The notes: generated from the letters alone by a model not told the origin. A DNA stretch of 64,000 nt from Flavobacteriales bacterium (GCA_016703005.1 JADJCX010000010.1:68474-132473), one strand, 5' to 3'; numbered from the stretch's first letter, positions 35,356-45,100 are shown. Made by a program: numbers and translations.

Positions 35356-36440
35356 CCGTTCTTCTTTGCGAATTCCTCCATCACATCCACCAATGCCTGC
35401 ACGCTTTCGATCGGCAGGGCGTTGTACATGCTTGCGCGGTAGCCGCCTACGCTGCGGTGGCCCCGGATGCCACTGATACCCGCTTCCTTCCACATGGCGT
35501 CGAAGGTCGGTTCCAGTTTGGCATCGGCCAGCACGAACGTCGGGTTCATGTGGCTGCGGTCTTCAACGGCTGTTGTGCCTTTGAACACCGGCAAACGATC
35601 GATCGCGCCATAGAGCAGTTCGGCTTTCGCGGTGTTGCGCTTCTCGATGGCGGCCACACCACCCACGCGCTTCATCCACTCCATCGTAAGCATGCTCACA
35701 TACACCGCGAACACCGGTGGCGTGTTGTACATGCTCTCTTTGTCGGCGTGGTTTTTCAGGTCCATCATCGGGCTCAGCTTGCGGCCGGTCTTGCCCAAGT
35801 GGTTCGGGTCGAAGAGATAAACGGTTGCGCCGGCAGGCCCCATGTTTTTCTGCGCACCGGCATAGATCAACGCGAAGTCCGCAACGTTCACCGGGCGGCT
35901 GAAGATGTCGCTGCTCATATCGCACACCACCGGCACCGGGCTCTTCGGGAACTGTTTGTACTGCGTTCCGAAAATGGTGTTGTTGCTGGTGAAGTGGAAG
36001 TAATCGGCATCAGCAGGAATGGTGAAGCCTTTTGGGATGTAGCTGAAGTTCTTGTCTTCGCTACTGGCCACCACCACCGTTTCACCGGCCAACTTGCTCT
36101 CCTTGATCGCGCGGCTCGCCCACTCACCCGTGTTAGCGTAGGCCGACTTGCCTCCGACCTTCATGTAGTTCTGCGGCACCATGTGGAAGCCCATGCTCGC
36201 CCCACCACCAAGGAAGACCACTTGATAGTGATCGGGCGCGCCGAGCAACTCCTTCACCAGAGACTGCGCTTTGGCCATCACAGCCTCGAACGGCTTGCTG
36301 CGGTGGCTGATCTCCAGAATGCTGAGGCCGCCGCCTTCGAAATCAAGGACGGCTTGCGCAGCCTGCTCGAACACTTCCCGGGGAAGGATGCAAGGGCCCG
36401 CGCTATAGTTGTGGACTTTCACTGCTGTTGCTGTGCTCAT
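35352..36440 (-). CDS. serC: Phosphoserine aminotransferase
   Basis: A 362-residue PLP enzyme for the second step of serine synthesis. The start V-H-N-Y-S-A-G-P-C-I-L-P is diagnostic; S-H-R-S-K-P-F, F-L-G-G-G-A-S-M-G-F and the PLP lysine in A-G-A-Q-K-N-M-G-P-A-G follow, and the C terminus has G-I-R-G-H-R-S-V-G-G-Y-R-A-S-M-Y-N-A. First gene of the serC-serA-DUF1015 operon with a near-perfect upstream -7 box. Confidence 0.96.
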   Translation of the reverse strand: MSTATAVKVHNYSAGPCILPREVFEQAAQAVLDFEGGGLSILEISHRSKPFEAVMAKAQSLVKELLGAPDHYQVVFLGGGASMGFHMVPQNYMKVGGKSAYANTGEWASRAIKESKLAGETVVVASSEDKNFSYIPKGFTIPADADYFHFTSNNTIFGTQYKQFPKSPVPVVCDMSSDIFSRPVNVADFALIYAGAQKNMGPAGATVYLFDPNHLGKTGRKLSPMMDLKNHADKESMYNTPPVFAVYVSMLTMEWMKRVGGVAAIEKRNTAKAELLYGAIDRLPVFKGTTAVEDRSHMNPTFVLADAKLEPTFDAMWKEAGISGIRGHRSVGGYRASMYNALPIESVQALVDVMEEFAKKNG

Positions 36441-36469
36441 GGCTCGGCCACCGATCGGTTATGGTGCGC

Positions 36470-36477
36470 CAAAAGTA
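36470..36477 (-). promoter_or_regulatory. -7 promoter box for serC operon (TACTTTTG)
   Basis: Minus-strand TACTTTTG matches TAnnTTTG exactly and lies 29 bases upstream of the serC ATG. Confidence 0.6.
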
Positions 36478-36599
36478 TTCGAGCAGGGCAGGGGAGGGTG
36501 CCGCGTCAGGTCGGGATGTGAGGGGGATGTTGTTGATCCTTGTCATGTCTTGATCTCCGAAGGCAGTTATGCCCTTTCACATTTCCAACATCTCCACAT

Positions 36600-36607
36600 C
36601 ATCTTTG
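36600..36607 (+). promoter_or_regulatory. Probable -7 box directly before the desulfurase start (CATCTTTG)
   Basis: CATCTTTGCCG ends two bases before the ATG at 36612. With a start site about seven bases after the box, the transcript would have almost no leader. Confidence 0.45.
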
Positions 36608-36611
36608 CCGC

Positions 36612-37751
36612 ATGTCCCGCATCTACTTCGACAACGCCGCCACTACCCAACTTGACCCCGAGGTCTTCGACGCCATGGTGCCCTACCTGAAGGAGCACTA
36701 CGGCAACCCCAGCAGCATACACTCCTTCGGGCGGCAAACGCGCGCTGCCATTGAGAAGGCCCGCAGGCAGGTGGCCACCTTGCTCAACTGCGCGCCTGGC
36801 GAACTGGTTTTTACCAGCGGCGGCACGGAAGCCGACAACATGGTACTGCATTGCGCCGTGCGCGATCTGGGTGTGAAGCATATCATCACCTCGCCTGTCG
36901 AGCACCATGCGATCGAACTGACAGCGCACGAGGTTGGCAAGCTGGGTCAGGCACAGATCCATTGGGTGAAGCTGGATGAGTGCGGCCGACCGGACATGGC
37001 GCATTTGGAGGAATTGCTGAAGGCACACAGCAACGCGTTGGTGAGCTTGATGCACGCCAATAACGAACTGGGCACGCGTATCGATCTACAGGCCATCGGC
37101 AGTTTGTGTAGAAAGCACGGTGCGCTGTTCCACAGCGACACCGTGCAGACCATGGCGCACTACACGTTCGACCTGAGCGTGCTACCGATCGACTTCCTCA
37201 GCGCAAGCGCGCACAAGTTCCATGGACCCAAAGGCATCGGGTTTTTGTACATGCGCAATAGCGCAACCCTGAAACCCATGATCCTCGGTGGAAGCCAAGA
37301 GCGCAACATGCGTGCGGGTACCGAGAACCTTGCAGGCATCGTTGGCTTGGCCAAAGCCATGGAGATCGCACACCGCGATATGGCCGAGCACCAGCGCGAT
37401 ATCGGTGCATTGAAAGAGCATATGAAGAAGCGGCTCACTGCTGAGATCCCGGGCGTGAGCTTCAATGGGGACAGTGGGCCGAACAGCCTCTACACAGTAC
37501 TCAGCGTCAACTTCCCCGATGATGGCAAGAGTGAAATGCTGCTCTACAACTTGGACATCGAGGGCATTGCCTCCAGCGGCGGCAGTGCGTGCAGCAGCGG
37601 TAGCAACAAAGGCAGCCACGTAATGGCCGCGCTCTATCCTGATCAGACGGGAGCCAACATCCGGTTTTCGTTCGGTCGCTTCAATACCAAGGAAGAAGTG
37701 GAGCACACCGTTGCCGCGCTGAAGCGCATCTTTCAGTTGGTGGCGGCATAG
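36612..37751 (+). CDS. Cysteine desulfurase (NifS/IscS-like)
   Basis: A 379-residue PLP enzyme that takes sulfur from cysteine for Fe-S clusters or tRNA thiolation. The start MSRIYFDNAATT is diagnostic. F-T-S-G-G-T-E-A-D-N and H-H-A follow, the PLP lysine lies in S-A-S-A-H-K-F-H-G-P-K-G and the sulfur-accepting Cys in S-G-G-S-A-C-S-S-G-S. The short loop around this Cys resembles group I enzymes. It is divergent from serC. A vsr gene starts ten bases after its stop. Confidence 0.94.
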   Translation: MSRIYFDNAATTQLDPEVFDAMVPYLKEHYGNPSSIHSFGRQTRAAIEKARRQVATLLNCAPGELVFTSGGTEADNMVLHCAVRDLGVKHIITSPVEHHAIELTAHEVGKLGQAQIHWVKLDECGRPDMAHLEELLKAHSNALVSLMHANNELGTRIDLQAIGSLCRKHGALFHSDTVQTMAHYTFDLSVLPIDFLSASAHKFHGPKGIGFLYMRNSATLKPMILGGSQERNMRAGTENLAGIVGLAKAMEIAHRDMAEHQRDIGALKEHMKKRLTAEIPGVSFNGDSGPNSLYTVLSVNFPDDGKSEMLLYNLDIEGIASSGGSACSSGSNKGSHVMAALYPDQTGANIRFSFGRFNTKEEVEHTVAALKRIFQLVAA

Positions 37752-37761
37752 CAAGAGAGCG

Positions 37762-38208
37762 ATGGCCGAGCCTCGCACCTACCTCCGCGACGGCCGCGCA
37801 CCCGTGCCCACCGATCCGAAGGTGAGCGCGGTGATGAGCCGCATCCGCAGCAAGAACACCGGGCCCGAGAAGGCGATGCGTGTTGCTTTGAGCGTAGCTG
37901 GTCTACGTGGCTATCGATTGCACTACGCCAAAGTGCCGGGCCGACCCGACATCGCTTTTGTTGGCAGGAAAGTCGCGGTGTTCGTACACGGCTGCTTCTG
38001 GCACCAGTGCCCGCATTGCCAGCCGCAACGACCGAAAGCGAACAAGAGCTTTTGGCGCAAGAAATTGGATCGCAACGTGGAGCGTGATGGCGAGAAAGTG
38101 AAGGCCCTTCGGAAGCTGGGCTGGCGCGTGATCACGGTATGGGATTGCCGGCTGAAAAAGAGCGCAGAGCGAGAGACGAAGAGGGTGAAGAAAGCGCTGC
38201 TGGTTTGA
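37762..38208 (+). CDS. vsr: Very short patch repair endonuclease
   Basis: A 148-residue mismatch endonuclease that nicks at T:G mismatches arising from deaminated 5-methylcytosine. The family pattern is complete: M-S-R-I-R-S-K-N-T-G-P-E, Y-R-L-H, V-P-G-R-P-D-I-A-F (catalytic Asp), F-V-H-G-C-F-W-H with following Cys and His zinc ligands, and G-W-R-V-I-T-V-W-D-C. Vsr normally accompanies a Dcm-type cytosine methylase; none is seen in this window. It follows the desulfurase gene at ten bases and may be co-transcribed. Confidence 0.93.
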   Translation: MAEPRTYLRDGRAPVPTDPKVSAVMSRIRSKNTGPEKAMRVALSVAGLRGYRLHYAKVPGRPDIAFVGRKVAVFVHGCFWHQCPHCQPQRPKANKSFWRKKLDRNVERDGEKVKALRKLGWRVITVWDCRLKKSAERETKRVKKALLV

Positions 38209-38219
38209 GGCCCTCTGCT

Positions 38220-38576
38220 CTACTCCGTGCCACCGGGTCGCTGTGGTGAACTTTTGCTTCCCAGCATCCGCTTGAAGAACTTCTTCTCGAACTCCCAGAA
38301 GAACCTGAACTGGCCGAGCAGCGCGCCGTATGCAAGCAGAAGCAGATTGTAGAACGGGAGGATGAGGATGTAGTACAACACCGTGAACAGTACCGGCAGC
38401 TCTCCGTTCTCGGTGAACAGGCTTACCAGCGGACGTTTCAGGAACATGACCGTGAACCCGGTGAGCGCAAAGACGAGCAGGATCACCAACACCCGGCTCG
38501 GCGATACCCCCCAACGTTTTGCCAGCCGATCCATCCAACCCTTCCCACCGCCGTCTGTTGGTACGCTGTTCATCAC
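38220..38576 (-). CDS. Small membrane protein, possibly DUF6787
   Basis: A 118-residue protein with two hydrophobic segments (about 29-45, VLVILLVFALTGFTVMF, and about 64-86) followed by R-F-F-W-E-F-E-K-K-F-F-K-R and a polar tail. The pattern resembles the Bacteroidota family DUF6787, but I cannot confirm it. The function is unknown. It ends 11 bases from the convergent vsr stop and is divergent from the T9SS gene at 38632. Confidence 0.68.
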   Translation of the reverse strand: MMNSVPTDGGGKGWMDRLAKRWGVSPSRVLVILLVFALTGFTVMFLKRPLVSLFTENGELPVLFTVLYYILILPFYNLLLLAYGALLGQFRFFWEFEKKFFKRMLGSKSSPQRPGGTE

Positions 38577-38604
38577 GCTGGTTTTCGCCGCGCGAAGATG
38601 CGGG

Positions 38605-38612
38605 TAACTTCA
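38605..38612 (+). promoter_or_regulatory. Possible -7 promoter box (TAACTTCA)
   Basis: TAACTTCA is 19 bases before the ATG at 38632, at the spacing seen for the other boxes. Confidence 0.4.
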
Positions 38613-38631
38613 ACCGCACAAACACCCACAT

Positions 38632-39486
38632 ATGATGAAACGATACGCTTCTTTTTTCATGCTGGCAGTGCTCGTTGGCCAAGGTGTATGGGCGCAATGC
38701 CCCGGCACTACCGTAACGGTTTTCTCCAGCGACTTCGAAGCCAACAACGGTGGCCTTGTGAGCGCTGGCTTCGGTGACTGGCAATGGGGCGCAACCCCGA
38801 ACCTGTTGTTGAACGTAACCTGTACCAGCACGCACACCGATCCGCCGGGACCATACAGTGGCGCCAATGGTTGGGCCACCATCCTCAACGACTGTTATTC
38901 GAATAGCGGCGCTACCAGCACGCTCGGTTTGACGGTGGATCTGAGCGACCCGACCTACGTTGCGGCGGAGCTGAACTTGGCGCAGTGGTGGGAGTACTTC
39001 ACCAACTTCGATTATGGGGACATTTTCGTGAATGGTATCAACGTTTACCACAACGATACGACCGGACTGTCGCCTGCGTGGCAGCAAATGACGATCGACC
39101 TTACACCATATGTGGGTCAATCAAGTGTGCTGATCGAGTTCTCGCTCTTCGCCACAGCCGTGGTGAACAAGGCCGGGTGGTACCTCGACGACATATCCGT
39201 GACGGCTTGTGCCGTGGGCAACGTTGCTGTTCCGGAAGCCGCAACACCACTGGCCATCACCACATATCCAAATCCGACCAGTGACGTGATCACCGTTGGT
39301 ACGAAGCTGACCGGTGCCGTCACCTTCATCCTCAGCGATGCTACTGGACGCTCGGTGTTGCTTGTCACCCAGCAAGCGGTCAACGACCAAGTGCAACTCG
39401 ACCTTTCGGGCATTGCTCCGGGTACCTACACACTCACCGGCATTGGCGACAACGGTCGCGCGGTTTCGCGCATCGTGCGTCGCTGA
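38632..39486 (+). CDS. Secreted protein with T9SS type A sorting domain
   Basis: A 284-residue exported protein. The signal peptide ends GVWAQ (about residue 22). Residues about 28-195 form a beta-sandwich, probably a carbohydrate- or protein-binding jelly roll: it opens with V-F-S-S-D-F-E-A-N-N and ends W-Y-L-D-D-I-S-V, a common ending of MAM/concanavalin-like domains. The last 75 residues are the type A sorting domain, with T-Y-P-N-P-T-S-D and a closing strand rich in basic residues. A palindromic terminator follows. Confidence 0.83.
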   Translation: MMKRYASFFMLAVLVGQGVWAQCPGTTVTVFSSDFEANNGGLVSAGFGDWQWGATPNLLLNVTCTSTHTDPPGPYSGANGWATILNDCYSNSGATSTLGLTVDLSDPTYVAAELNLAQWWEYFTNFDYGDIFVNGINVYHNDTTGLSPAWQQMTIDLTPYVGQSSVLIEFSLFATAVVNKAGWYLDDISVTACAVGNVAVPEAATPLAITTYPNPTSDVITVGTKLTGAVTFILSDATGRSVLLVTQQAVNDQVQLDLSGIAPGTYTLTGIGDNGRAVSRIVRR

Positions 39487-39504
39487 CCGCACTCGTTAAG
39501 AACA

Positions 39505-39536
39505 GAAGGGCCCGTGGTGATCACCACGGGCCCTTC
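39505..39536. terminator. Perfect palindromic terminator between convergent genes
   Basis: A 32-base perfect palindrome without spacer (arms 39505-39520 and 39521-39536) lies between the ends of the T9SS gene and the TolB-like gene. Confidence 0.75.
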
Positions 39537-39555
39537 CACATTCAGGTGGCCGGAG

Positions 39556-40659
39556 CTACTTCCACTCGGCCAGGAACAAGTTCGTTTCGCGGTCCTTGCC
39601 ACCGCGGTTGCTGCTGAATACCAGGTAGCGGCCATCGGCGCTGAACACCGGGAACGCATCGAAGGTGTCGCTGGTGGTAAGGCGCTCCAATCCGCTGCCG
39701 TCGGTGTTGATCATGAACAGGCTGAACGGGAAGCCGCGCTCGGTCATGTGGTTGCTGGCGAAAATGATGCGCTTACTGTCCGGGTGCCAATACGGTGCCC
39801 AGTTGGCTTTGCCCAGCGCGGTGATCTGTTTGGCATCGGTGCCATCGGCGTTGGCGACAAAGAGTTCCATCTGGGTGGGTTGCACCAGACCAGCGGCCAG
39901 CAAGTCCTTGTACTCTTTCACGTCCTCGGGCTTGGTCGGGCGGCTCGCACGCCACAACAATTTGGTGCCGTCTGGGCTGAAGAACGCTCCTCCGTCGTAG
40001 CCGAGCGCCGTGGTAACCTGTTTCACATCGGAGCCGTCGATGTTCATGGTGTACAGGTCGATATCGCCGTTGCGCACGCTCGTGAAAACGATGCGGTCGC
40101 CTTTCGCCGAGACCGTTCCCTCGGCATCGTAGCCCTTGGAGGTGGTAAGCTGCTTGCGGATGTTCCCTTTCAGGTCGCTCACGAAAATGTCCATCGTCTC
40201 GTACAGCGGCCAGGTGTATTTGCCTCCTGGTTGGCGCTCGGGCACTGGCGGGCATTGTGGCCCGTCCAAGTGCGTGCTCGCGAACAGCACCAAACTATCG
40301 CCGGGCAGGAAGTAGCTGCATGTTGTGCGGCCGTTGTTCACGCTGATCTTGTTCGGTGGGCCGTTCTTCAGATCGTCCGTGAACGGGTTGAAGTAGCGGA
40401 TCTGGTCGCAGGAATCGCCCCATGCCTTGTTGGTGACCTGGAATACCAGCTTGTCGCCGGCGAAACTCCAGTACGCTTCTGCGTTGTCGCCGCCGAACGT
40501 CAGCTGCTTCAGGCTTTTGAAGTGGTTCTCGCCAGGCAGGATCAGCGTGTCTTTCGGCAGGGTGTCTTGCGCAACGGGTTGTTGCTCGGTGGTGGTTGCA
40601 GGTGTGCCGCAGCCAAAGGCGAAGGCGGCAATAGCGAGAAGGGTAGCGGGCTTTTTCAT
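39556..40659 (-). CDS. TolB-like PD40 beta-propeller lipoprotein
   Basis: A 367-residue protein with a lipoprotein signal ending AFAFGC-G (start 40659). Repeated PD40 blades are visible: A-Y-W-S-F-A-G-D-K-L-V-F, S-A-K-G-D-R-I-V-F-T-S, F-F-S-P-D-G-T-K-L-L-W, W-H-P-D-S-K-R-I-I-F-A-S and F-S-A-D-G-R-Y-L-V-F-S-S-N-R-G. Such propellers occur in TolB and in periplasmic peptidase-associated proteins. No peptidase domain is attached. The partner is unknown. It is divergent from the radical SAM gene with 93 bases between. Confidence 0.87.
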   Translation of the reverse strand: MKKPATLLAIAAFAFGCGTPATTTEQQPVAQDTLPKDTLILPGENHFKSLKQLTFGGDNAEAYWSFAGDKLVFQVTNKAWGDSCDQIRYFNPFTDDLKNGPPNKISVNNGRTTCSYFLPGDSLVLFASTHLDGPQCPPVPERQPGGKYTWPLYETMDIFVSDLKGNIRKQLTTSKGYDAEGTVSAKGDRIVFTSVRNGDIDLYTMNIDGSDVKQVTTALGYDGGAFFSPDGTKLLWRASRPTKPEDVKEYKDLLAAGLVQPTQMELFVANADGTDAKQITALGKANWAPYWHPDSKRIIFASNHMTERGFPFSLFMINTDGSGLERLTTSDTFDAFPVFSADGRYLVFSSNRGGKDRETNLFLAEWK

Positions 40660-40667
40660 TCGGGCCG

Positions 40668-40675
40668 CGAACTTA
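40668..40675 (-). promoter_or_regulatory. Probable -7 promoter box (TAAGTTCG)
   Basis: Minus-strand TAAGTTCG, eight bases upstream of the TolB-like start, implying a very short leader. Confidence 0.42.
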
Positions 40676-40740
40676 ATCGGCGGGTTCTTGGTCTTCGTCA
40701 TGCCAGCGCCATGTGTGCGTTGCGAACGGCGCCCGGTCGA

Positions 40741-40748
40741 TACATTAC
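40741..40748 (+). promoter_or_regulatory. Possible -7 promoter box (TACATTAC)
   Basis: TACATTAC ends four bases before the radical SAM ATG at 40753. It is the weakest match in the final two bases. Confidence 0.35.
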
Positions 40749-40752
40749 TCGC

Positions 40753-41820
40753 ATGCCGATCGACGGAAAACCGGTCAAGGGGCGCGGCGCGGCCGTGCAA
40801 GTGCCCAATCGTTTCCTGAAGAACAGTTACGGCATCGTTCACTGGGAAGCGATCGATGAAGTGGACGACACGGTCGCCCCAACGACTTACCGCATCGAAA
40901 CACCGAAGACCATCGTCAATGAGGTGAACTCACCCGACCTCGGTTTCCGGTGGAGTTTGAACCCGTACCAAGGGTGCGAGCATGGCTGCTCGTATTGCTA
41001 TGCGCGACCGACGCACGAATACTGGGGCTATAGCGCGGGCGTCGACTTCGAGCGCATCATCATTGTGAAGCGCAACGCACCGGAACTGTTGGAGCAAAAG
41101 CTGCGGTCGCGGTCATGGAATGGCGAGAGCATCATGATCAGTGGCGCCACTGATCCCTATCAACCAGTGGAGCGGAAGGAGGGCATCACGCGGAAGTTGT
41201 TGGAGGTGATGCTGCGTTTCCGCAATCCGGTGAGCGTGATCACCAAGAACCATTTGATCCTGCGGGACCTGGAACTGCTTTCCGAACTAGCGTCAATGAA
41301 CCTTGCAACCGTGGCCATCAGCATCACCACGCTCGACGAGGAACTGCGTCGGGTGATGGAACCGCGCACCAGCAGCGGCCTCAACCGGTTGCGCGCCGTG
41401 GAGGCCTTGAGCAACGCCGGTGTGCCGGTAGTGGTGATGGTGGCCCCGATCATCCCCGCGCTCAACGACAAGGACATACCGGCGATCCTGAATTCGGCTG
41501 CGGATGCCGGTGCGCGCACCGCGAGCTACACGGTGGTGCGCACGAACGGCGCCGTGAAACCGGTTTTTGAGAATTGGTTGCGGTCGCATTTCCCCGATCG
41601 AGCGGATAAGGTGATCGCGCAGATCATGGCCGTGCATGGCGGATCCATGGAAGATACCCGAAGCGGCCTGCGTATGAAAGGGGAGGGCGCCTATGCGCTG
41701 AGCATCAACCGGCTATTCACCGTTCTGCGGAAGCGCTACTTCGCCGGGCGATCGATCCCGGCAACGGACAGTTCGTTGTTCCGCTTGCCACCGCAAGGAC
41801 AGTTGGATCTGTTCGCCTAA
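40753..41820 (+). CDS. PA0069-type radical SAM protein
   Basis: A 355-residue radical SAM protein with the cluster motif C-E-H-G-C-S-Y-C-Y (C-x3-C-x2-C). Other family features are the K-G-R-G-A start, N-P-Y-Q-G-C-E-H-G, I-S-G-A-T-D-P-Y-Q-P-V-E and the C-terminal G-Q-L-D-L-F. The group is related to the spore photoproduct lyase/Rv2578c-like radical SAM proteins and has no proven reaction. The start at 40753 matches the family; a longer open frame upstream is antisense to the TolB-like gene. Its stop overlaps the convergent acylphosphatase gene by four bases. Confidence 0.92.
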   Translation: MPIDGKPVKGRGAAVQVPNRFLKNSYGIVHWEAIDEVDDTVAPTTYRIETPKTIVNEVNSPDLGFRWSLNPYQGCEHGCSYCYARPTHEYWGYSAGVDFERIIIVKRNAPELLEQKLRSRSWNGESIMISGATDPYQPVERKEGITRKLLEVMLRFRNPVSVITKNHLILRDLELLSELASMNLATVAISITTLDEELRRVMEPRTSSGLNRLRAVEALSNAGVPVVVMVAPIIPALNDKDIPAILNSAADAGARTASYTVVRTNGAVKPVFENWLRSHFPDRADKVIAQIMAVHGGSMEDTRSGLRMKGEGAYALSINRLFTVLRKRYFAGRSIPATDSSLFRLPPQGQLDLFA

Positions 41821-42092
41821 AGCTTGCACTGGAAGGCTGGGTAACCTTCCCACTTCCCCAAGGCACTCGTCACCTTCTCCACACGGGCCAACGGCGGGCC
41901 GGTGCGGCACCAAGCAATAAAGTCATCGAGATCTTCTCGGGAACCTTCAGCTTCTATGCGGACACTGCCATCGGGCAGGTTCTGTGCGTAGCCCTTCAAC
42001 CCGAGTTCAACGGCCTTTGCTACAGCAGACTTGCGGTACCAAACACCCTGCACTTTCCCGGTGATCGACAAGTCGAGGTGAAGCTGCTCCAT
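41817..42092 (-). CDS. acyP: Acylphosphatase
   Basis: A 91-residue enzyme that hydrolyses acyl-phosphate bonds. The catalytic Arg is in G-K-V-Q-G-V-W-Y-R-K-S and the catalytic Asn in N-L-P-D-G-S-V-R-I-E-A-E-G. Length and fold order are standard. The ATG at 42092 is chosen over a TTG three codons upstream. Confidence 0.94.
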   Translation of the reverse strand: MEQLHLDLSITGKVQGVWYRKSAVAKAVELGLKGYAQNLPDGSVRIEAEGSREDLDDFIAWCRTGPPLARVEKVTSALGKWEGYPAFQCKL

Positions 42093-42179
42093 AACTGCCA
42101 ATGTAGCCTTGTCAAGTCTTGACTTGCGCTCGACGAACCCGGTAGTTTCCCCCGCTCAGTTAACCGATCCCCCCGTCGA

Positions 42180-45100
42180 ATGAAATTGTCCGTCTTCTTC
42201 GTGCGCCCACTTTTGGGTCCCTGTCCGTACTCGTTCTATCAGTTCTGAACACCCACAACACCAGCGCGCAAACCATTCCTCCGGTTTCGCCGACCAGCTG
42301 GTCATGTCCGGATTCTCGGCCCCGGTCGGATTCACGTTCGATGACAACGGGCGCATGTACGTATGGGAGAAAGCTGGTCGGGTATGGATCGTTCAGAATG
42401 GTGTGAAGCTGACCCCGGCATTGCTCGACATCAGTGAAGAAGTGGGAGACTGGCGGGACCACGGCTTCCTTGGCTTCACGCTCGATCCCGACTTCCTGAC
42501 GAACGGCCGCATGTACATGATGTACGCCGTGGACCGGCACCACTTGATGAACTTTGGTACCGGTACCTACAACGCTGCCACCAACCAATACTTCGCAGCC
42601 ACCATCATGCGCATTACGCGCTACACCGCTATCGGGCCGAACTTCAACGCGACGGACTACAACAGCAGGGTGGTGTTGTTGGGTGAAACGAGAAAGACCG
42701 GTGTGCCCTTGCTGCACGAAAGCCATAGCTTGATGGAACGCTTCTGGCCACTGTGGGCGATGGCGCCAGCTACAACGCCGTGGATGTAGGCAACGACGGT
42801 GCAACCTATTTCGCACAAGCACTAGCGGACAGCATCATTCGCCCAGCTGAGAACGTTGGTGCCATGCGCAGCCAACTGCTCAATTGCCACAACGGAAAGC
42901 TGCTGCGCATGGATCCGAACACCGGCGATGGTGTTCCGAGCAATCCCTACTACGACCCCGCGCAACCACGGTCACCGAAAAGCAGGGTTTGGGCACTCGG
43001 TCTTCGCAACCCGTTCCGCATGACCAAGCGACCTGGAACCGGCAGCACCAACCCCGCAGATGCCAACCCCGGGGCGTTCTACATCGGTGATGTGGGATGG
43101 GGCACGTGGGAGGATCTGCAGGTGAGCACCGACCCCGGCCAGAATTTCGGCTGGCCCATCTTCGAAGGGATGGAGAACCATGCCGGTTACACATCGGCCT
43201 TGACGGCCAACCTCGATATGCCGAACCCGCTATACGGCATCGGCGCATGCGGTCAGCAGTACTTCAACTTCCAGGATCTGTTGAAGCAGGATACCCCGAT
43301 CCACCTGAACGGACACCCGAACCCGTGTGACAACAGCGTGCAGGTCCCAGTGAACATCCCGCATTGGTTCCACAGCCGCCCAGCGATCGATTGGCAGCAC
43401 GGCAACCGCAGTCGTTGTGCGGGCTTCAGCGGCAATACTGCGATCACGTACGACCTCGATGCCGTGGGAAGTCCGGTGCCCGGTCCGCGTTTCGGGGGCA
43501 ATGCCGCGGTCGGTGGTACCTGGCTCACCGGCACCGGCTGGCCGCTGGGCTACCAGAACGTGTATTTCAATGCCGATTACGCCGGTGCCTGGATCCGTCG
43601 GTTCACCTTCAACACGAACAATGCGCCGGTCAGCGTGGCCAACTTCGGGACGTCCATGGGAGCGGTGGTGTTCGTGAACGAAGGACCCGATGGAGGCTTG
43701 TGGTATGTGCGTTACGAGACGAACTCCATCCGGAAGATCCTGCCGATCGGCGTTACGAACCTGCCACCCGTGGCCTTGGCGGAACAGGATGTTCAGTTCG
43801 GTGCTGGACCGGTCACGGTGCAGTTCACCGGCAGCAATAGCACCGATCCGGAGAACGGGGCGCTGTCCTATAGCTGGAACTTCGGGGATGGAACGCCCAA
43901 CAGCACGGCCCCGAATCCGGTGCATGTGTTCACACCGCCGAACGGCAACCCGATCACATACAACGTAACGCTCACGGTGATCGATCAAGGCAGCGCGTTC
44001 AGCACCGCATCACTGATCGTCAGTGCGAACAACACGCCCCCGGTGGTGAGCATCACCAGCTTCCCTGATGGACACCATTATCCGCTGAACGTGGATACGA
44101 ACTATGCCTGCATCGGCAGTGCGATCGACGCCGAACATGGACCCGGCCAATTGACGCACCAGTGGCAGACCATCTTCCACCACAACAACCACGTACACCC
44201 CGAAAGCCCGGTTACCGCGCTCACGACGAGCAAAGTGATCAGTGGCTTGGGTTGTTACACGGACGAGTTCTGGTATGAAGTGCTCTACACCGTTACCGAT
44301 GCGCACGGGATGAGTACCACTGTTACACATGATCTGCAACCGCGGTGCAGCGGCATCGCTCCAACGGCGGTGATCACGAGCAACGTGGTCGCGGGTCCTG
44401 CGCCCTTGTCGGTGAACTTCAGCGGGGAGACCAGTGTGGACAATGGCAACATCGTGAGCTATGCGTGGGACTTCGGCGATGGCACAACGAGCACTTCCTC
44501 TTCACCGAGCAAGTCATTCGCCAATGCCGGCGATCATGTTGTGACGCTAACGGTAACTGACAATGACGGTCTTGTTGGCTATGCGTCGCGGGTGATCAAC
44601 GTCATCACCTATGATGCACCGCAGTGTGTCGGGGCCACCGGCAGCATACTCCGTGAGTACTGGTTGAACATCGGTGCAGGGGCCAATGTCAGCGACCTCA
44701 CCAGCAACGTGAACTACCCGAACTCGCCGAGCGGAAGTTCCTTCCCCACGACCATCCAGGGGCCGGTGAACTTCAACAACAACTACGGCACGCGTATGCG
44801 TGGCTACATCATAGCGCCCGAGACCGGCCTGTTCTATTTCACGGTGACCAGCGACGACGCCTCGATCCTCTATTTGAGCCCGAACGCTGAGCCCGGACTG
44901 AAGCAACAGATCGCCAGTGTGTCCGGCTGGACGAACGAAACAGAGTACACCAAGTATCCGACCCAGCGCAGCGCAGGTATCCAGTTGCAGGCCGGTGTGT
45001 ATTACTACTTCGAATTCCTGCAAAAGGAAGGTGGCGGTGGCGACCACATGGCGGTGCGTTGGGAGCGCCCGAGCGCCCCGGCCCGTGCGCTCATCGCTTC

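Noticed and set aside
34198..35442. A 414-codon plus-strand frame across serA
   Set aside because: It is antisense to DUF1015 and serA, both certain genes.
37903..39120. A 405-codon minus-strand frame spanning vsr, the small membrane gene and the T9SS gene
   Set aside because: It runs through three supported genes, two of them on the opposite strand, and shows no protein family.
39514..40752. N-terminal extension of the PA0069-type protein by 413 codons
   Set aside because: The extension is antisense to the TolB-like lipoprotein; the family start is at 40753 behind a promoter-like box.
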